Assembly (NCBI RefSeq): GCF_032854445.1
Contig: NC_088301.1
Location: forward strand, 44,575,116-44,639,115
Source of the DNA: Liolophura sinensis
Lineage: Eukaryota > Mollusca > Polyplacophora > Chitonida > Chitonidae
Reading direction: 5' to 3'
DNA length: 64,000 nucleotides
Positions 41,925-55,569 of this stretch are shown here, piece by piece (positions within the stretch are counted from its first letter, which is position 1; every line of letters begins with the position of its first letter). Made by a program: the position numbers and the translations under genes. The notes beneath the pieces are model-generated. The model searched no databases, was not told the DNA's origin, and saw only the letters and a program-made list of their open reading frames with translations.

Positions 41925-42685
41925 GCTGCGCTCTGAGTGGCTGGATTCGAGACTTGACAAATGCTCCGTTTTTCCGCACACAGACAAATGCGCTTGTAGC
42001 CATGCGTAGGCCTACAGTGTGGGAATGAAAAAAGGCTAACTTCTTCAAAAACAAGTTGAATCCTACTATTTCGCTCACTTCGTATTTTTTCCACTGGGTT
42101 CTGCCAATTTTTCCAAAGATTAAAAACACCTCCGTTTACATGCTTGTCAATCCGCTCCAAGTTTTTCCCGGTCCCAGTAGCGGTGATGACATCGCCCAGT
42201 AGCAGTGGCTACGAGATGTGATGGCTGAGTTAATATATCGTGAATAAAGGGAGTGAGAACTCTACGCACCCTAGTACAAGTATGCGTTTGTTGCGAGCCT
42301 GTTTTCGGCACTTTCTCCCATCCCGCTGGCGCCAGACAGCCAGAGAGTAGAGACACTTATGGCGCGACAAACGAATTAATGACCAATCATGATGCGCATT
42401 ACATTGTTGATATTGACATAATGGCGTCGCAGGCCGCGAGATCTCCGCCCTGATTGGTTTAATATCATACTCTCGATGATTCAACAATTGAAGAAGTGTC
42501 AATCACCGCGCTGTGTAAACTAACAACTCTCTTGTACACATAAATTACCCTTCCGCATGACGTTAGCCATTTTGTGGCAACCGTAAATACTATGGAGGGA
42601 CGGTATACGCAAAGAGCGAGCGGATTTGGACGAGCGAAAATGAACAAGGGGGCGAGCTCTTAAGCCACGCCTTTTCAGCCTTCAG

Positions 42686-42693
42686 TATTTATA
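42686..42693 (-). promoter_or_regulatory. Candidate proximal TATA box (TATAAATA) for the GATA gene
   Basis: TATAAATA on the minus strand lies in a locally GC-richer stretch, about 2.2 kb upstream of the start codon. Transcription from it would begin near 42660. The core also reads TTTATAAGG on the plus strand, so a divergent plus-strand transcript starting near 42720 cannot be excluded. An inverted CCAAT (ATTGG on plus, near 42456) lies downstream on the minus strand, within the would-be transcript. Confidence 0.3.
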
Positions 42694-43608
42694 AGGCGCA
42701 TGGCTTTCGGGTTGTGAAGGGTCCGTCCTCTCCCATCTTTAGCTAAAGCCAGGCAGCGGGAACTTTTATTCGCAGTTACTCAAGTGTGTCGATCTGTCAA
42801 CCAGCCATTGTTGTGGTGATGATGAGGCCAGGCTAATAGCCCGAACACAAGTACCACACCGACAAGGGCTGGAAAAAAAGGCAGACCTTCTCTCACAATA
42901 CCTGTTTGCTTTACACATAGTCGCTTCATTTCACACTGCTTTTTAATAAAGTAGCCTCAAAAGAAAAAGGAACATAACGATCCATAAGCTCCATTGCAGT
43001 ATGTTATACGGATGCTGTGTGCTTAACAAGTTACCCCCAGTGAACGAACTTTCCTTGAGGACAAGGGAGATCTGTAGAAAGATCGGCAACCTATATATGC
43101 ATACACCAGTTGAGCGTACAAGGAATTATCATAAAAATCCCCACCAGATTTGTTCATATCACTCTGAAGTTGTAGATTAAAGTTCGATACATGCAATTAT
43201 AAGATAGATCGATTTTATTGATTATTGGCTGTAGACAGGTTGGTCGTTCGCGAGTCGCCACGCTGAGATGAAAGACTGGTTCTTGTGCCGATCAAGATAA
43301 ACTCCACCACTACAAACACCATTGCTGGTTTACTGCCCGATAGAGATCTGAACGACTATGTTTGAAAGGTTAGATACTCGGCCATGAAATCTACCTACCT
43401 TTTTGCTTATGTACATATGCGCATGTTTTCGGACTTTAACGAAAACAAAGCGCAGATGTATATACTTAAAAATCTGTTGTAACAGTTGATTTTTTTCGCC
43501 TGTTCCCAAACTATAAATTTGATACCGCTTTGGAATAACCCTGAAGTGCAGGAATTGATAACATCCTCTTTAATATATCCGTTATTTTCGGATTGCTCAT
43601 TAATATTC

Positions 43609-43628
43609 ATATATATATATATATATAC
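43609..43628. repeat. Short (AT)n tract
   Basis: About 20 bp of AT dinucleotides; a purine-rich tract lies nearby at about 43680-43765. Confidence 0.9.
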
Positions 43629-46240
43629 TAATTTTATCTCCTGCGATGTGAAACGCAGCAATCCAGGGAAGAATGTTTTGAAGAGCCAAAACACTCGGGA
43701 GAGAAAGAGAAAAAAAGAAAAAAAAATGTTCGTCGTCCTATCCCGAAAGCGGAAAGAAAAAAAACGTCTGAGGTTAAACACCCTACGGGGGTATTTTGAA
43801 TGTGCAGTTCGAAACTAAATATATAGTCTATGTGGTTCACGTGTCAGTGCATTTTGTATACCAAACGGAGTATTATAGACTGTTGGAAGTCACAAGTCCG
43901 TCTTGACGGCGCCTTTTCCTCCACCCGTTTCTTTAAAACGTTCAAATTATATCCCCGGCACTTGGAGCGCTCTGACACTGCCTGGCTAGCTGCATAGCCA
44001 GTCTCTCAGCCATGACATGAACACACCGCTACCCTGAGTCGCTACGGGGCACAATCTCAGACCAATGATATGCATAATGTCCGCTTCACGCATTCATTGC
44101 ATACCAGTCCACACGAAAACTACTTCTGACTAGGCGGGACGTGTCCTATTAGAAAGAGGAAACAAAATAATTTTCTATGGCTTTATGTGTATATTTATAC
44201 ATTTCTCTGTTCTTCTTTTTTTTTGTATTAAAATTTCTTTCACGTGTATGCATGTCCTTAAAAAAGAGGTGAGGTTGTATTTATAGAGCGCCCACGCATG
44301 AGCACTGCTGTGTCTATTGTGGATTCACATTGTGTTTTATATATTTGCAAGGATCTTGATTTTCAGCTACTAGCGACGCAATGTTATCTGCTTGTAATCG
44401 TGAGGTAATTTTCAGTTGTTTATACCATGCAGAATTCTTGAAACTATCCAGTGGCCCAAATTTGTGCAAATTTAACCAGTATTTACAGCTAAATGAACTT
44501 GTTGTCCTTTGGGTTCAACCGCTCAAAACAAAACAAAAAAATATTGTTTTCGTCCTCCACGTTGATCTCACCGACTTAATCCTGTGTTAATGCAACAAGA
44601 TTACAGCGCAAGGATAATATTTGCTTTTCGGCACGATCCCCACTTGTCTACCAGTCACAATAGTTACTCGCCCCTCCGACACACCCTCTTGCACACTGAA
44701 GTGGCTGCATGTAAGTGAGATTATAGCGCAGTTATACCCGGGTTTTGCGAGACAAGTGCTTCCCTCAAAATGGGCATCGAGTGGGTACTGCTTCTAGGGC
44801 TATTCAGCTCCTCAAAGCCAACGTCTAATTGAAATGAAAAAAATATCACTGTATTCAACAAGTAACACTTGACAAATGGCAAATTGTTAACATTAATCGC
44901 AGTCCACATGCCTTAATGCTTGCCTTGAAACACTGGTTAGCTTCATCTAAGATCCAACAGTATAACAGTTAACACAGGCAATTGCTTGTGTACTTGATAA
45001 GGGTGTATGCATATATCAGATGTAATGAATACACTAGAGCTATATAGAACATCAACCTGAAAATTGAATTGGCAGATAACATCGGTACAATTGTGAAGAA
45101 AAGTAAAATACTTCGGATTATACTTAATTTTTCGAGTTTAGTTTCTTAAATTGTATGCTCTTTTTCAATCATTTCTGTTGAACAGAGTGAATAATCGAAA
45201 AAGATAAACATGGTTTATTTAATCATGCAGTGATGGCGAATGCATGGGAGGAGATTTTCTTAACGACTCCGGAAGCGTGTAATTATTGATTTTTGACGTA
45301 TGCTTTTGTCAATTTTCCAATGATATCAATGAAATGAGCTGTCACTTTTTAGTAACCTTTCAACTAAAAGTGGCTGTGGAGAGAAATCTGGTGGGAGGTG
45401 CCCACCCACACTCCAGGGGTGTGGCGAGCTCCCCATGCGGCGGTCTTACTCCACTGGTCTCCCCTCAAATCTAGCTCTGGCCAGGAACGACAAAAAGGGA
45501 TATAGAATATCATCTAATTAAGTGTAATTATAAGCACTAGCTCCGGATTTGGCGCCACAGTCGGTCATTTCTGACATCGCCTGCGGGAACTTGTAACCCT
45601 AAGCGCTTCCCCTGTCCGCACCAACATCAGAAACAATGCAACAGCTTACTAACTGCATTTCTCATTTTTTGTGTTACACTACTTCACACAGGCCTGGAAT
45701 GCCCCCTTCCTTATCTCCGCCGAGCGTGTCATATAAAAACTATTTTCCTTTCAAACGTGCCAATGTGTATCCTCAAACAAATACTCAGAAGGGCGTCAAC
45801 CCCCTTCGGAGACATGGGAAATGCATGGAAACTCGTCGATATATCTGACAATGTTCTGATCAAACAGAAAGTGAAGCATTATAGAACACGGTTGTGTTTC
45901 TGCAACTTCATATAGTTTTCTAAAGAACTGCTGGCGTTGATAACTAAACAAGACTGTATCTATGCGTCGAAGCAGACATTTATATACCAGCCGTAAACCA
46001 ATATGGACGTTCCAGATCAACAATCGAAAGGCCAATTCCCAAAGCAAACCACCAAAGAACTAAGAAAGAATATACAGTTCGAAATTATGACCGAATTATG
46101 AAGATTGAAGCAATAAACAGTAATATATACTTATCATCAGTGATGACTACCAAAACCGTATGCAAAGAAACGTGACCCACATCAATACGTCAGTAAAATC
46201 TCCAACTGTTCATATTATGATAGGGCTAGTACATACTTAC

Positions 46241-46301
46241 CTTGAACGAAAATTCCCACCATCAGTGTAATAATCTGATGAGGTCGTGTATCACGTTTAA
46301 A
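46241..46301 (-). other. Candidate small untranslated exon
   Basis: The minus strand has an acceptor-like TTATATTAATTCAG (AG at 46303-46302) and, 61 nt later, a strong donor TTCAAG|GTAAGTATG (GT at 46240-46239). No long ORF crosses it. It could be a leader exon of the GATA gene or chance splice signals. It lies close to a SINE-like insertion at 46339-46403. Confidence 0.2.
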
Positions 46302-46338
46302 CTGAATTAATATAAGCTCACTACTACGAGTATGATAT

Positions 46339-46403
46339 TTGATTTCTTTCATTGGGGATTTACGCTGTACTCAAAAATATTTCATTTATACGACGGCGAC
46401 CAG
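46339..46403 (-). mobile_element. Short 5'-truncated copy of the same SINE-like repeat with target-site duplication
   Basis: On the minus strand GCTGGTCGCCGTCG leads into AAATATTTTTGAGTACAGCG and an A-rich end. It is flanked by CTACGAGTATGATAT (46324-46338) and CTACGAGTCTGATAT (46404-46418), which match at 14 of 15 positions. Only the 3' part of the element (about 65 bp) was inserted. Confidence 0.7.
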
Positions 46404-47607
46404 CTACGAGTCTGATATATCTTCTCTACGAGATACACACACACTCAAAAATATCTGAAAAAATAAATCGATTATTGTCCTTAAGTAACACTTGAGTAAT
46501 GGATATTGACCATGGATACATTTTTAAACAAAGAAACGAATAAACAAGGCGGAGCTAGCAACAGTCAATAATACTAGTTTACAGCAATTGAAAGGAAACG
46601 CTACCCTAGCGATTGTGTCGTAATGGGCCATGCTCGGGTCCTTTTTCCTGCGTGCGGTATTGCATGTAACCAGCCTATTATATGGAGCCATGTTTTTTTT
46701 TTTACATCTGTAAACTACGTACAGTTTCAGTTCTCATAAACGATTTGTGTTGACTCGTATACTTACACAATGTACAGTTTTTAGGCACCCGTAATGAATT
46801 TGTAATGATTATAGACACTAAAGGCCTGTCACACAGCCACGCGCTGCAGAGAACAATTATATGCCGAAGGGAGATTAAGCGTCTGGTAGAGGGGAAGTAA
46901 CCCGTTCAGCGCCAAAGCCCGCTTATGTGCTTCAACAGCAATACAACCTGATACACAGTATGTAACACAGCCAGTAAACCATGATGCAGTGTGCATTACA
47001 ACTTGCTGATATCCATATAAATGTACAATACTCCTCATCACTAGATGAAGAGTACAAGGTAATTTTGAAAAACCTCCATCCAAAGCAACGACATTTGCAC
47101 ACCAAGAAACATATTTACACGGCACTTCCACTGTTGAAATCAGTATATCAATGCTGATTTCTTAAAGCCACCATCTTAACTGTTGTTAAATTGGCTTATT
47201 TTGCACTGTGTATCCCTATCGATTGTATTTTCAGCAATATATCCCTCACCGATTAAAATGAAATAAAAAGAAATATCCTATGTGTCACTAATATTTTAGA
47301 TTACCTCTGGTTTATGGCATAGTGCATTATTTTTTACATTTTCCTATGTGCATTCCTCTGTAGCATATACAGGCAGTTATCTTTTGTAGAGGGAAATTTC
47401 AGTTGGGCAATGTAGTTATGTAAACGTATATTTACTATTACCATCAAAAGGGAAAGCCAAAATTATATTGTCTGATGAATAAAGTAACATCATCACTATC
47501 ATCGGTGAATATCTGCTACGCGAGTTATTTCCCCCTGGAAATGCACAGTCGGGTAACTTTAATTAAAGGCCGGTTTCATCAGTATTAAGCTTTTGTTTAG
47601 TTAATGT

Positions 47608-47665
47608 AAAAAACAAACAAACAAAAACAATAACAAAAAAAAAAAACAAAACAACAACAACAAAG
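47608..47665. repeat. A-rich low-complexity tract (AAAC/AAC repeats)
   Basis: A-rich stretch with AAAC and AAC units, possibly an old retroelement tail; no element body recognised next to it. Confidence 0.9.
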
Positions 47666-48921
47666 CAATGATTCCAGATTTATATGGAAACTTCACAATG
47701 TGGTCCTCATCTTGAAACTTATATAACGTACGTTTTCTAAAATAAAGCAAGATGCACATTCAAAGCTCTGCTGATTGTGCTCATAACTTGCAAGCGCACC
47801 TTTTCAACTCGCTTTCAACCTGTGAGACTTTAAGGCTTTCTCGGTTACGCTGCTGAGGTTCTTAGTGGGGAACAGTACTCAGAGTTGCTTGCCCTTTGAC
47901 TGCAATGGGTAATGCGGTAGACCTCTAGGTGTAATGAATTCCATCGACCAACGTATACAACGTTTTTTTTTAAGTTTTGCAAACGTAGTTGCTCATAATT
48001 GCCTCATACTTATACACGAAAATGGGATTGTCATGCATGCTTTTGAAAAGAAAAAACAAAAAATAACAAAAGAAAAAACTGGTATAGCACACGGATCGAC
48101 ATCTCCTAAGCTATATATGAATGAAAGACCACAAGTAAGCAACAATACTACATGTATTTGTAAGGTCTATACCTTCAATGTTATATTTTTATGATGAAAT
48201 TTTCATACCGATAATTGACATGAACATTAGTCTGATTTAGGGAATAGAAATTCAGCATGCTTTAGATTTGCCTATACTTGCCGTATGGAATTTCCGACGC
48301 AAGTAACAATTGCATGAGACAATCGTTTCATGTACACCGTGCTGACATGTTTCCATGCTTCATTTTTGTGGCATATTTTAACAGAGATTAGATGTGTCAG
48401 TGGTTGATTTGAAGATTGTGTTATTCGATTATTTTTTAAATTTTATATCAAAGAATTAATGTCCACATTCTGTAACAAACTGCATGATATTCTCTACGCA
48501 TGCTGTCGCATGGCACATGTATTTGAGAGATATGCCCTATAAACTTATACAATTGCAAGATTATGCTGATGGATATAACAAAGCACATTTTGAATACACG
48601 TGCATGTTGAAAGCAACAGCGATTCGCACTAAATGTGAACGTAAATATACACTTACATAATGTATGTACACATACAACAGGACCCACAACGCCTGAATAA
48701 AAGTAACTGTATGAATTATATATCAGGTAAAGGAATAAAACCAAAAAATGGGAATACACATATAATGCAATATTTGAAGGACATTCCTCATTTCTAACTA
48801 GTATAAATATAGAGTATGGTATTAAACTGGCGTCCTATAAGTCATTATTGTATTTTTGTGACGCGAAACATAAAGTCACGCCCAAATAAGTAAGTGTTAT
48901 CCGTTCAACAAAGAATCTCTA

Positions 48922-48957
48922 CATATATATATGTATATATATATATATATATATATA
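48922..48957. repeat. (AT)n microsatellite, one G interruption
   Basis: About 36 bp of AT dinucleotides with a single ATGTAT break. Confidence 0.95.
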
Positions 48958-49365
48958 GGCTTAGGCTCTTAGAGATATGCCTATACATGTGTAAATGCAG
49001 CTGAAGCTGCCGCAGTAACTTCCGTACATGTGGGATAAATGAAGCCTTCATCTGTTAGTATTAGTAAAGGTGATATTCAAAAATTAATCGCGCGTGTTAA
49101 TTATTTACCACTTATCGTTAGTTCGGAGATAACAGACCTATTGTATGTATATAAATTATCAATGACATGATTGTAAACTAAAAACAAATTATAGAATCTG
49201 ATATAACTGCCCAGTATTGGTATTAGTATCACACCTAATTGCGTTATACTTTCATCGCCTCAAAACTATGAAACAATTATTTACATGCATGTTTATAAAT
49301 ATCAATACGAAGCTCTGAAAAAAAAAATATATGACCAGAAGATAATCCAAAATATCAACGCTTAC

Positions 49366-49510
49366 CGTCAATTGAGGAGCACTGGGCTAGCCTTTTAATA
49401 TGCCAGATACTAACAAGATCTGGTCGACCCGTTCACTGAAGTTCTTACTTCCAAAACGCTATCGCCGACGATAAAACCCCGTCGATGGCTCCTGAGATAG
49501 TCGGGCTGAA
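49366..49510 (-). other. Candidate alternative non-coding first exon with CCAAT/octamer upstream region
   Basis: The minus strand reads CTCAATTGACG|GTAAGCG with GT at 49365-49364. Upstream are CCAAT motifs (49584-49580 and 49532-49528) and an octamer (ATGCAAAT on plus, 49617-49624). This is the usual arrangement of a TATA-poor promoter followed by a first exon. The 5' end is a guess. Confidence 0.25.
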
Positions 49511-51798
49511 TGCTTAAAGTCCCGTGGATTGGATTAATTTATGTTCCCATGCAAAGGCTTCCGATTGATATCTCTTCTGATTGGCCGATTCAACATATTG
49601 ATTTTAACCCAGGCCTATGCAAATAAGCGAACGATTCCAAGAACCCAGAGAATGGGGCTCCAGCGTTAATTCTTTCTTATGCCAATTCCTTAAAACAAGT
49701 CCCAAACAGCTTTGACCATCATTAATCGAGACGAGGAGTAGCTTATGCTGGACAACCGACCCGACACGTGTTGTTGGTATATGGCTTCAAACCTTAAATG
49801 AGATCTAAAATGTTATATATGATCGTCTGTAGACGGCATAGTATCAATTTCCACAAATGTCTGTGAGTATCATAAAAGAAAGATAATTTTATTCACATCC
49901 TAAAATACAAGTTTTTATTATTTTTATTAGTTTAATCAATTCATTCCGGCAATGAAATAATCTTTCGCATCTAATGTAACATATACATAAGAAAATGTTT
50001 TTACTCCTATGTACACATTATTTTAAATACTTTCATTTATGCATGTTATATTAACCAAGAAAATCTTGCATAATAATAATAATGCTTCAAACTTATGTCC
50101 CACATATAGACACGCAATAATATAACCATACATTACAGACAAGAAACTTGTCTATACTTGCTTCATGGTATCCATGGCAATGAACACTTCTGCAGATGGA
50201 CAGAATGCTAACGAGAATTTGCCAAAAATCATTTTCCTGTCCTGGAAATAATTCTGAGTATACTTGCACAGACTTTCGACTGATATCTCTTATCATTTGA
50301 GAACACTTCCCGAACGCTATAATCTCCATCCTCCCCGTTTCCTTTCCTTTTCACATGTACTCGACACTTACGAGCACCTTCATCTCCTAACCTGTGCCTG
50401 AAAGTTGAATTATCTATAAACAAGACCCAGATCTCGCTTTTCCTCTATGCGTAATCAGCAACAATTGCGGACAATACCCACTTCAAATTTCAAGTGTAAT
50501 TTTTTTCCCTGGCTCACGTGGCAGTTCACTTTAGCATGTATAAATCATATAAATAAAGGTAAATATATATCACATGTTCATGCAAGCTATATATGCTTGA
50601 ATGCAAATGGGATTTTGAGTAAGAAAACACGCCAAGGTTTTAACAATTTCAAAGGCAAAACTGTAACAACCGTATAAGGGTTAAAGAATCGCTAACTTTA
50701 TTAATTTTTATTTCCACTGAATTAGTTGTATAGGTAAAACTCCTTGTCGTTAAGCACACCACAATAAAGATAAAGCTATGCCAAAAGCTGGTTCATTTAA
50801 AACACGTGCTTTCTGATACTCGCAGATATATTTGTATGGCTATCAAGGAATTAATGTCAATGCCAAAGATTCATTGTACTTTATATGAATTCCATATCCC
50901 CAAGGCAACGAAACATTTTTACGTTGACTTGAGGGTTTTCTGTGACGCATTTGTTATCCCTTTTGGACGGAACTTCCAATAAGGATTCGGTTAAAAGACA
51001 AGGGATTATTTCGCCGCTCCTTTTCGCCCACAAGCATGTCCTGCTGGAGAAATTTGTCGTTTGTTATCTTTAATCCCGTGACATTTTATAAATTAATTGT
51101 TATTTCCATTTTAGTAAGATTAATAAAAGATGAATAGATGTTATAGTTTGAACCATTTGTAGACATAAGAATGTACTTTTTTTCTGAGGAACGTTGGTAT
51201 TTCCACGACTCAAGACTAATTTGTATTAATATGTTACTTAATCAATGTTAAATAATTACGTCACTGAAAGTTGTTTACATATATATCAACTACATTTTGT
51301 AGATATCAAATTATGATTTAAGTACACTTTCCCACTTCAACTTTAACAAAGGCAGAAGATTTTTTTGCCAAAGCAATATCTTGGAATTCAGATTTTTTTT
51401 TTTTGGGGTAGTAAAAATGAGTGTATCCTGTATAACAGGGGATCACACTGCGTACACTGAAGCAAGTGCTTTAGGCCTAAATCCAGCGGTATAGAGGATG
51501 ATCTTTGAAACAAAATGCCCAAAAGGTCCCGTTTGTGTTGAAAGGACATAAGGCGGAATGAAGAGGCACCAAATCGACATGCATCAACGGCTATCAGGGT
51601 AGGCATCGCCCTTTCGGGAAAGTATTGGATACCTTATCGATGCTCCCAAATAGAAAAAATTACAACACCTTGTCATATAATTGACAATATTGTCCGATAA
51701 CGTGCCTCTGTATTTCAGTGATGCCCTAAACCAATAAATAATTCGAAGTTGAAAAAGACTGATAGTCACACTGTAACCTTCGTCTCTCTATCACTTAC

Positions 51799-51843
51799 CT
51801 GTAAAAGTCCGGCCTTATCAGCGACTCGGCTGCTCCGCTTTTT
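51799..51843 (-). other. Candidate distal non-coding first exon ending in a consensus donor
   Basis: The minus strand reads GGACTTTTACAG|GTAAGTG with GT at 51798-51797, matching the donor consensus from -3 to +6 (CAG|GTAAGT). A TATAAAA box sits at 51875-51869, so a start near 51843 would give a short untranslated exon of about 45 nt. It could splice to the acceptor at 41143-41142. Vertebrate GATA2 and GATA3 also use distal and proximal untranslated first exons; the parallel is inference. Confidence 0.35.
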
Positions 51844-51868
51844 AATCTCCTTGACAGTTTCGGGCCTG

Positions 51869-51875
51869 TTTTATA
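51869..51875 (-). promoter_or_regulatory. Candidate distal TATA box (TATAAAA)
   Basis: TATAAAA on the minus strand, about 70 bp before a near-perfect splice donor at 51799/51798. The core TTTATAAA is palindromic, so direction is set only by the downstream donor. Assignment to the GATA gene is inference. Confidence 0.3.
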
Positions 51876-53581
51876 AATCGTATAAGCAACTGAAATATAT
51901 CTGACGCTATTCCAAAAGCCACTGATCGATCGCGGGGCCCAATTTAATATAAGCGATAAAAATCGGTGTTGGTTAAATTGTTATTCTAAGCTCACTTTCT
52001 GCATGTGGAGCATATTATATAGCCAGGTTCTATATTCTGCGCAGACGCAGCTCGTCCGATAGTTCAGCAAATCCAACCGAACGTCGCTTTGCCCGTGGCT
52101 AATGGTGGCTATACAGAGCAATATATTGACATTCTCTTCTGAATTTGTTTCAAAGTTGATGTAAGGTTTGTTTCAGTTTGTAATAATGACTGGTCTGTAT
52201 GATTTCATTTGAGAGCCTATATTATGTAAATCTTCAGTACATGTATTTACTTAAAATGTGATACAGAAATGTTGCGCCTTTAACCACTGCATGTGAATAC
52301 CGAACACAGACTACTCTAATTCTTCTAAATTTTGGGACGGATATTAGTAGTGTTGAAAGTAGAATATTACATCGTCAAGATATGAGCATGTTGTTCATTA
52401 GGTGATTTAACCATGTGAGAAAAAAGAAACTCAATATTTCTGCTACAATTACATATATTGGCTAAAATGAGCAGACCAGGTGTCCTAAAATTAGGACAAC
52501 TGGGCCTAGTAGTTTCATGGACAGCAGAGGCATTGCAAATGCATGTCGAAAATAATAAAATAAGACGACTATGCGGTCGTCATAAATCTCTGTAAATATC
52601 ACTTATTTTATTCTAGACTGTATCGTTACTGAAGGAGTTCAAAGACTGTACGTGAAGTGGGACTGAAACTATTCAAATGTAGTTTAGGTCAGCGTTAAGA
52701 AACGGACAATCCCTTTATTCCAACGGCAATACCAATTAATTAAGAATTCATCTATATATTTTTATAGATAGAATGTATATAGATGGCGGATAGCATTGGG
52801 CTTTAGGCTATCAAACATATAAACACGTTTACCGAAAATAATTGCATTTTGGAAAATGAATTTCCAAGACATGCAAATTTGTTCGCAAATTACACTACGT
52901 TTTATATAGCTCAAGTAGATTTGTTTTATAAAAGCAATGTACTAAAGCTGTAAAAATTGTAATGTCTTTTCATCGCCTCGTTGCAGACACATTATCTGTG
53001 CTTCTATCTCTCCTCTAGGAAGGTATAGGCTACTTGGAACTTTTCAAAATGCCACTTCCACAAGCCAGCAGAAAAACAAGAAGCCAACTAAGTAAATTAA
53101 TTTGCCGGCTTTTACCGGTTTATCGGATTTGGTAGCGGAAACCCCTCAGCCGCTGGTTATGAGCAAATCCCTTTAGGCATGTTTCCTTTAGATCTGCCAA
53201 TCTGCCCAAGTCTACCTCAAGGCTCTTGAAAAAAAAAAGAAGAAAAAACTTTGTCCACTGTCGGCTAATGAGGTTGAATGAAATCTCTGACCATTGATCA
53301 CCGAGTTGATCGATCAAACAAACAACACGGACGAGAAGAGAAGCTGACACTACCCGCTGTCCGGCTGTTTGTGGCTACAACAAGGCTTACCGCAAAACAC
53401 AGACAACCCGGAAGTTCTCAAGAGCTACCATTCCTGACGCACATGCGCACAAGTGAACAGTGCTATTTTACCAAATATTGTACCAACGACGTTGTTGTTG
53501 TTAGGAATGATGTCATTTCAGTGCTTTGGGTTCATGGGGTGCATTTTTGAAATGTACTTGCTTTGCAGCTTTTACTACAGG

Positions 53582-53610
53582 TTTTTTTTTTGTTTTTTTT
53601 TTTTTTGTTT
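53582..53610. repeat. T-rich low-complexity tract
   Basis: Runs of T with two G interruptions, about 29 bp. Confidence 0.9.
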
Positions 53611-55569
53611 TCGTATTTTAAGTACCGATTACAAGAAGCCGCTCTACGGGGTATAAAGACTATACAACAACGACAGTAAAACCACAGCACTGTTGACCAC
53701 AGTGTGATAATCTGAAAATGATCACACGTAACCGATGAAATTCTGCCTCGTTTTAATTAACGTCAGTTATGATTTTATTCTAACTGTTCATGTTTGTGTT
53801 ACAATATCTCCACCATAGCTTAACCAGAAATCAGTAAAACATGCAGTAATGTCAGTAACTAGTTATTAGACCAGCTTATCTGGAATTGTTTCAAATGATG
53901 TCACATTTAATAATCGATGTCGAGAAACACATTGTTGTTGTTATTGCTGTGGAGGACGGTGTTCTTATTGCTCTGGACTGAAGGGTCATAGGCCCACAGA
54001 GATCAGTCGCAGCTTCCAACTGCACATCGATGGCTCATTTTTTTTACTTCAATATGAACAAACATGTGATTAACAAGATCAATTCTGGCATTATTTTTTA
54101 CCTCTTACGTATAATTTCAATACTTGTGTACGTACTGATCCATGGGAACGATCTCACCCATACATAATACATATATGTATTAGAAGGCCTACAGACATGG
54201 AGTCCTATAATGCCGGCTGTCACAGTCTCCGGATTGTCAGGTGCATAAACTGTTAGTGGAGCAGGAAATCTACTGAAATATACTTCATTATCTGTGTTAT
54301 GGGGTGTCGACAGGTCCGAATTATGTGTGTACTGAATCCAAAATGCAGAGACCAAGTGGCACAAGCGGCTCATGACACCTCACGTACTCACGAAATCCAA
54401 CCATCTAAAGGACACACAAGTAAACGTGATTCCCAAGCCGATGGCACATTTATCTCTATCAATGATGGTCTGACAAAGATGCCATTGTTCACAACAATCG
54501 GGTAGATTACATCTTAACACCAGGTTATATGTATCCACAACTGTGGCTGTGGTTTGCCACAAAAGAATTTCCCTAAGTCGTGTGCCAAACATGTACGTAG
54601 GATCAACTGGCGTTCGCATGAAGGAACATACCAATTGTTGGTGTAGATAACGATACTTTACTGATGCATTCAGGACTGAATCTCAGTGCTACCACCATCC
54701 ATAGATATACGTTTATTACATTGAGTTATCTAGCTGTGGTACGTTTGGAAGTTTTGCAGTTCGCATGCAGTTACGAATAAAAAAATAAATAAATAAAAAA
54801 AAGGTGTTAATCATCCGGCAGGAAAACTATTCCACAATGTTTTACTATATTATACAATTATTACTGACATCATATTGGGACAGGGCGAATTATTGAACTG
54901 CTATGGAAGTGCATTTGGATGGAAGAGAACGTATTTGATGCATATACCGCCCCAGGGCCCAGTACTAGGCGGAATTAGATGCAAATTCATTTTATTACAG
55001 CAGAATGCCATTAAGCTTAGATATCTTAGACAAACACTGCGTAAGTTGTCATACGAGTTTCATTTTTTCTTTCTTTCGTTACAGTGGTACAGATGTAAAT
55101 TGAAAACCTTATAGTGGAATCTGAAGATCTCGAGACCGATTGTTGCAGAAATGAATTCTGAGAAACTCGTTTTTCCCCTCAGATTGCCCAGGTGTATATT
55201 ATATGAAAACCAGCCTCGACATTCCGATAACACAATATCCGGAAATGAAAAAAAAAAGACACTCCAGTCCAACAAAAATGTACATTTATTTATTTGATTA
55301 TTTATTAACCTTTAAACATATAGGATTCTGATTGTCTAGCCTTGCATCATGTGTATATTTTTTTTATTACATCTATGATATAATTGAAGACGTACAGCAT
55401 AGGGGGGTAAAATCAGAGCAGGGACGAAGTATGATAGCTGGCAAATTGTCACAAATACGGCCTTGTCAGTTTACCTCAGTCACGATTATTTACACTCTCC
55501 CTAGCTTAACCATGTCTTATATACTTCTTTGAAACTTAAAATAGACCTTCAAAGAACTAGCTCCAACAT

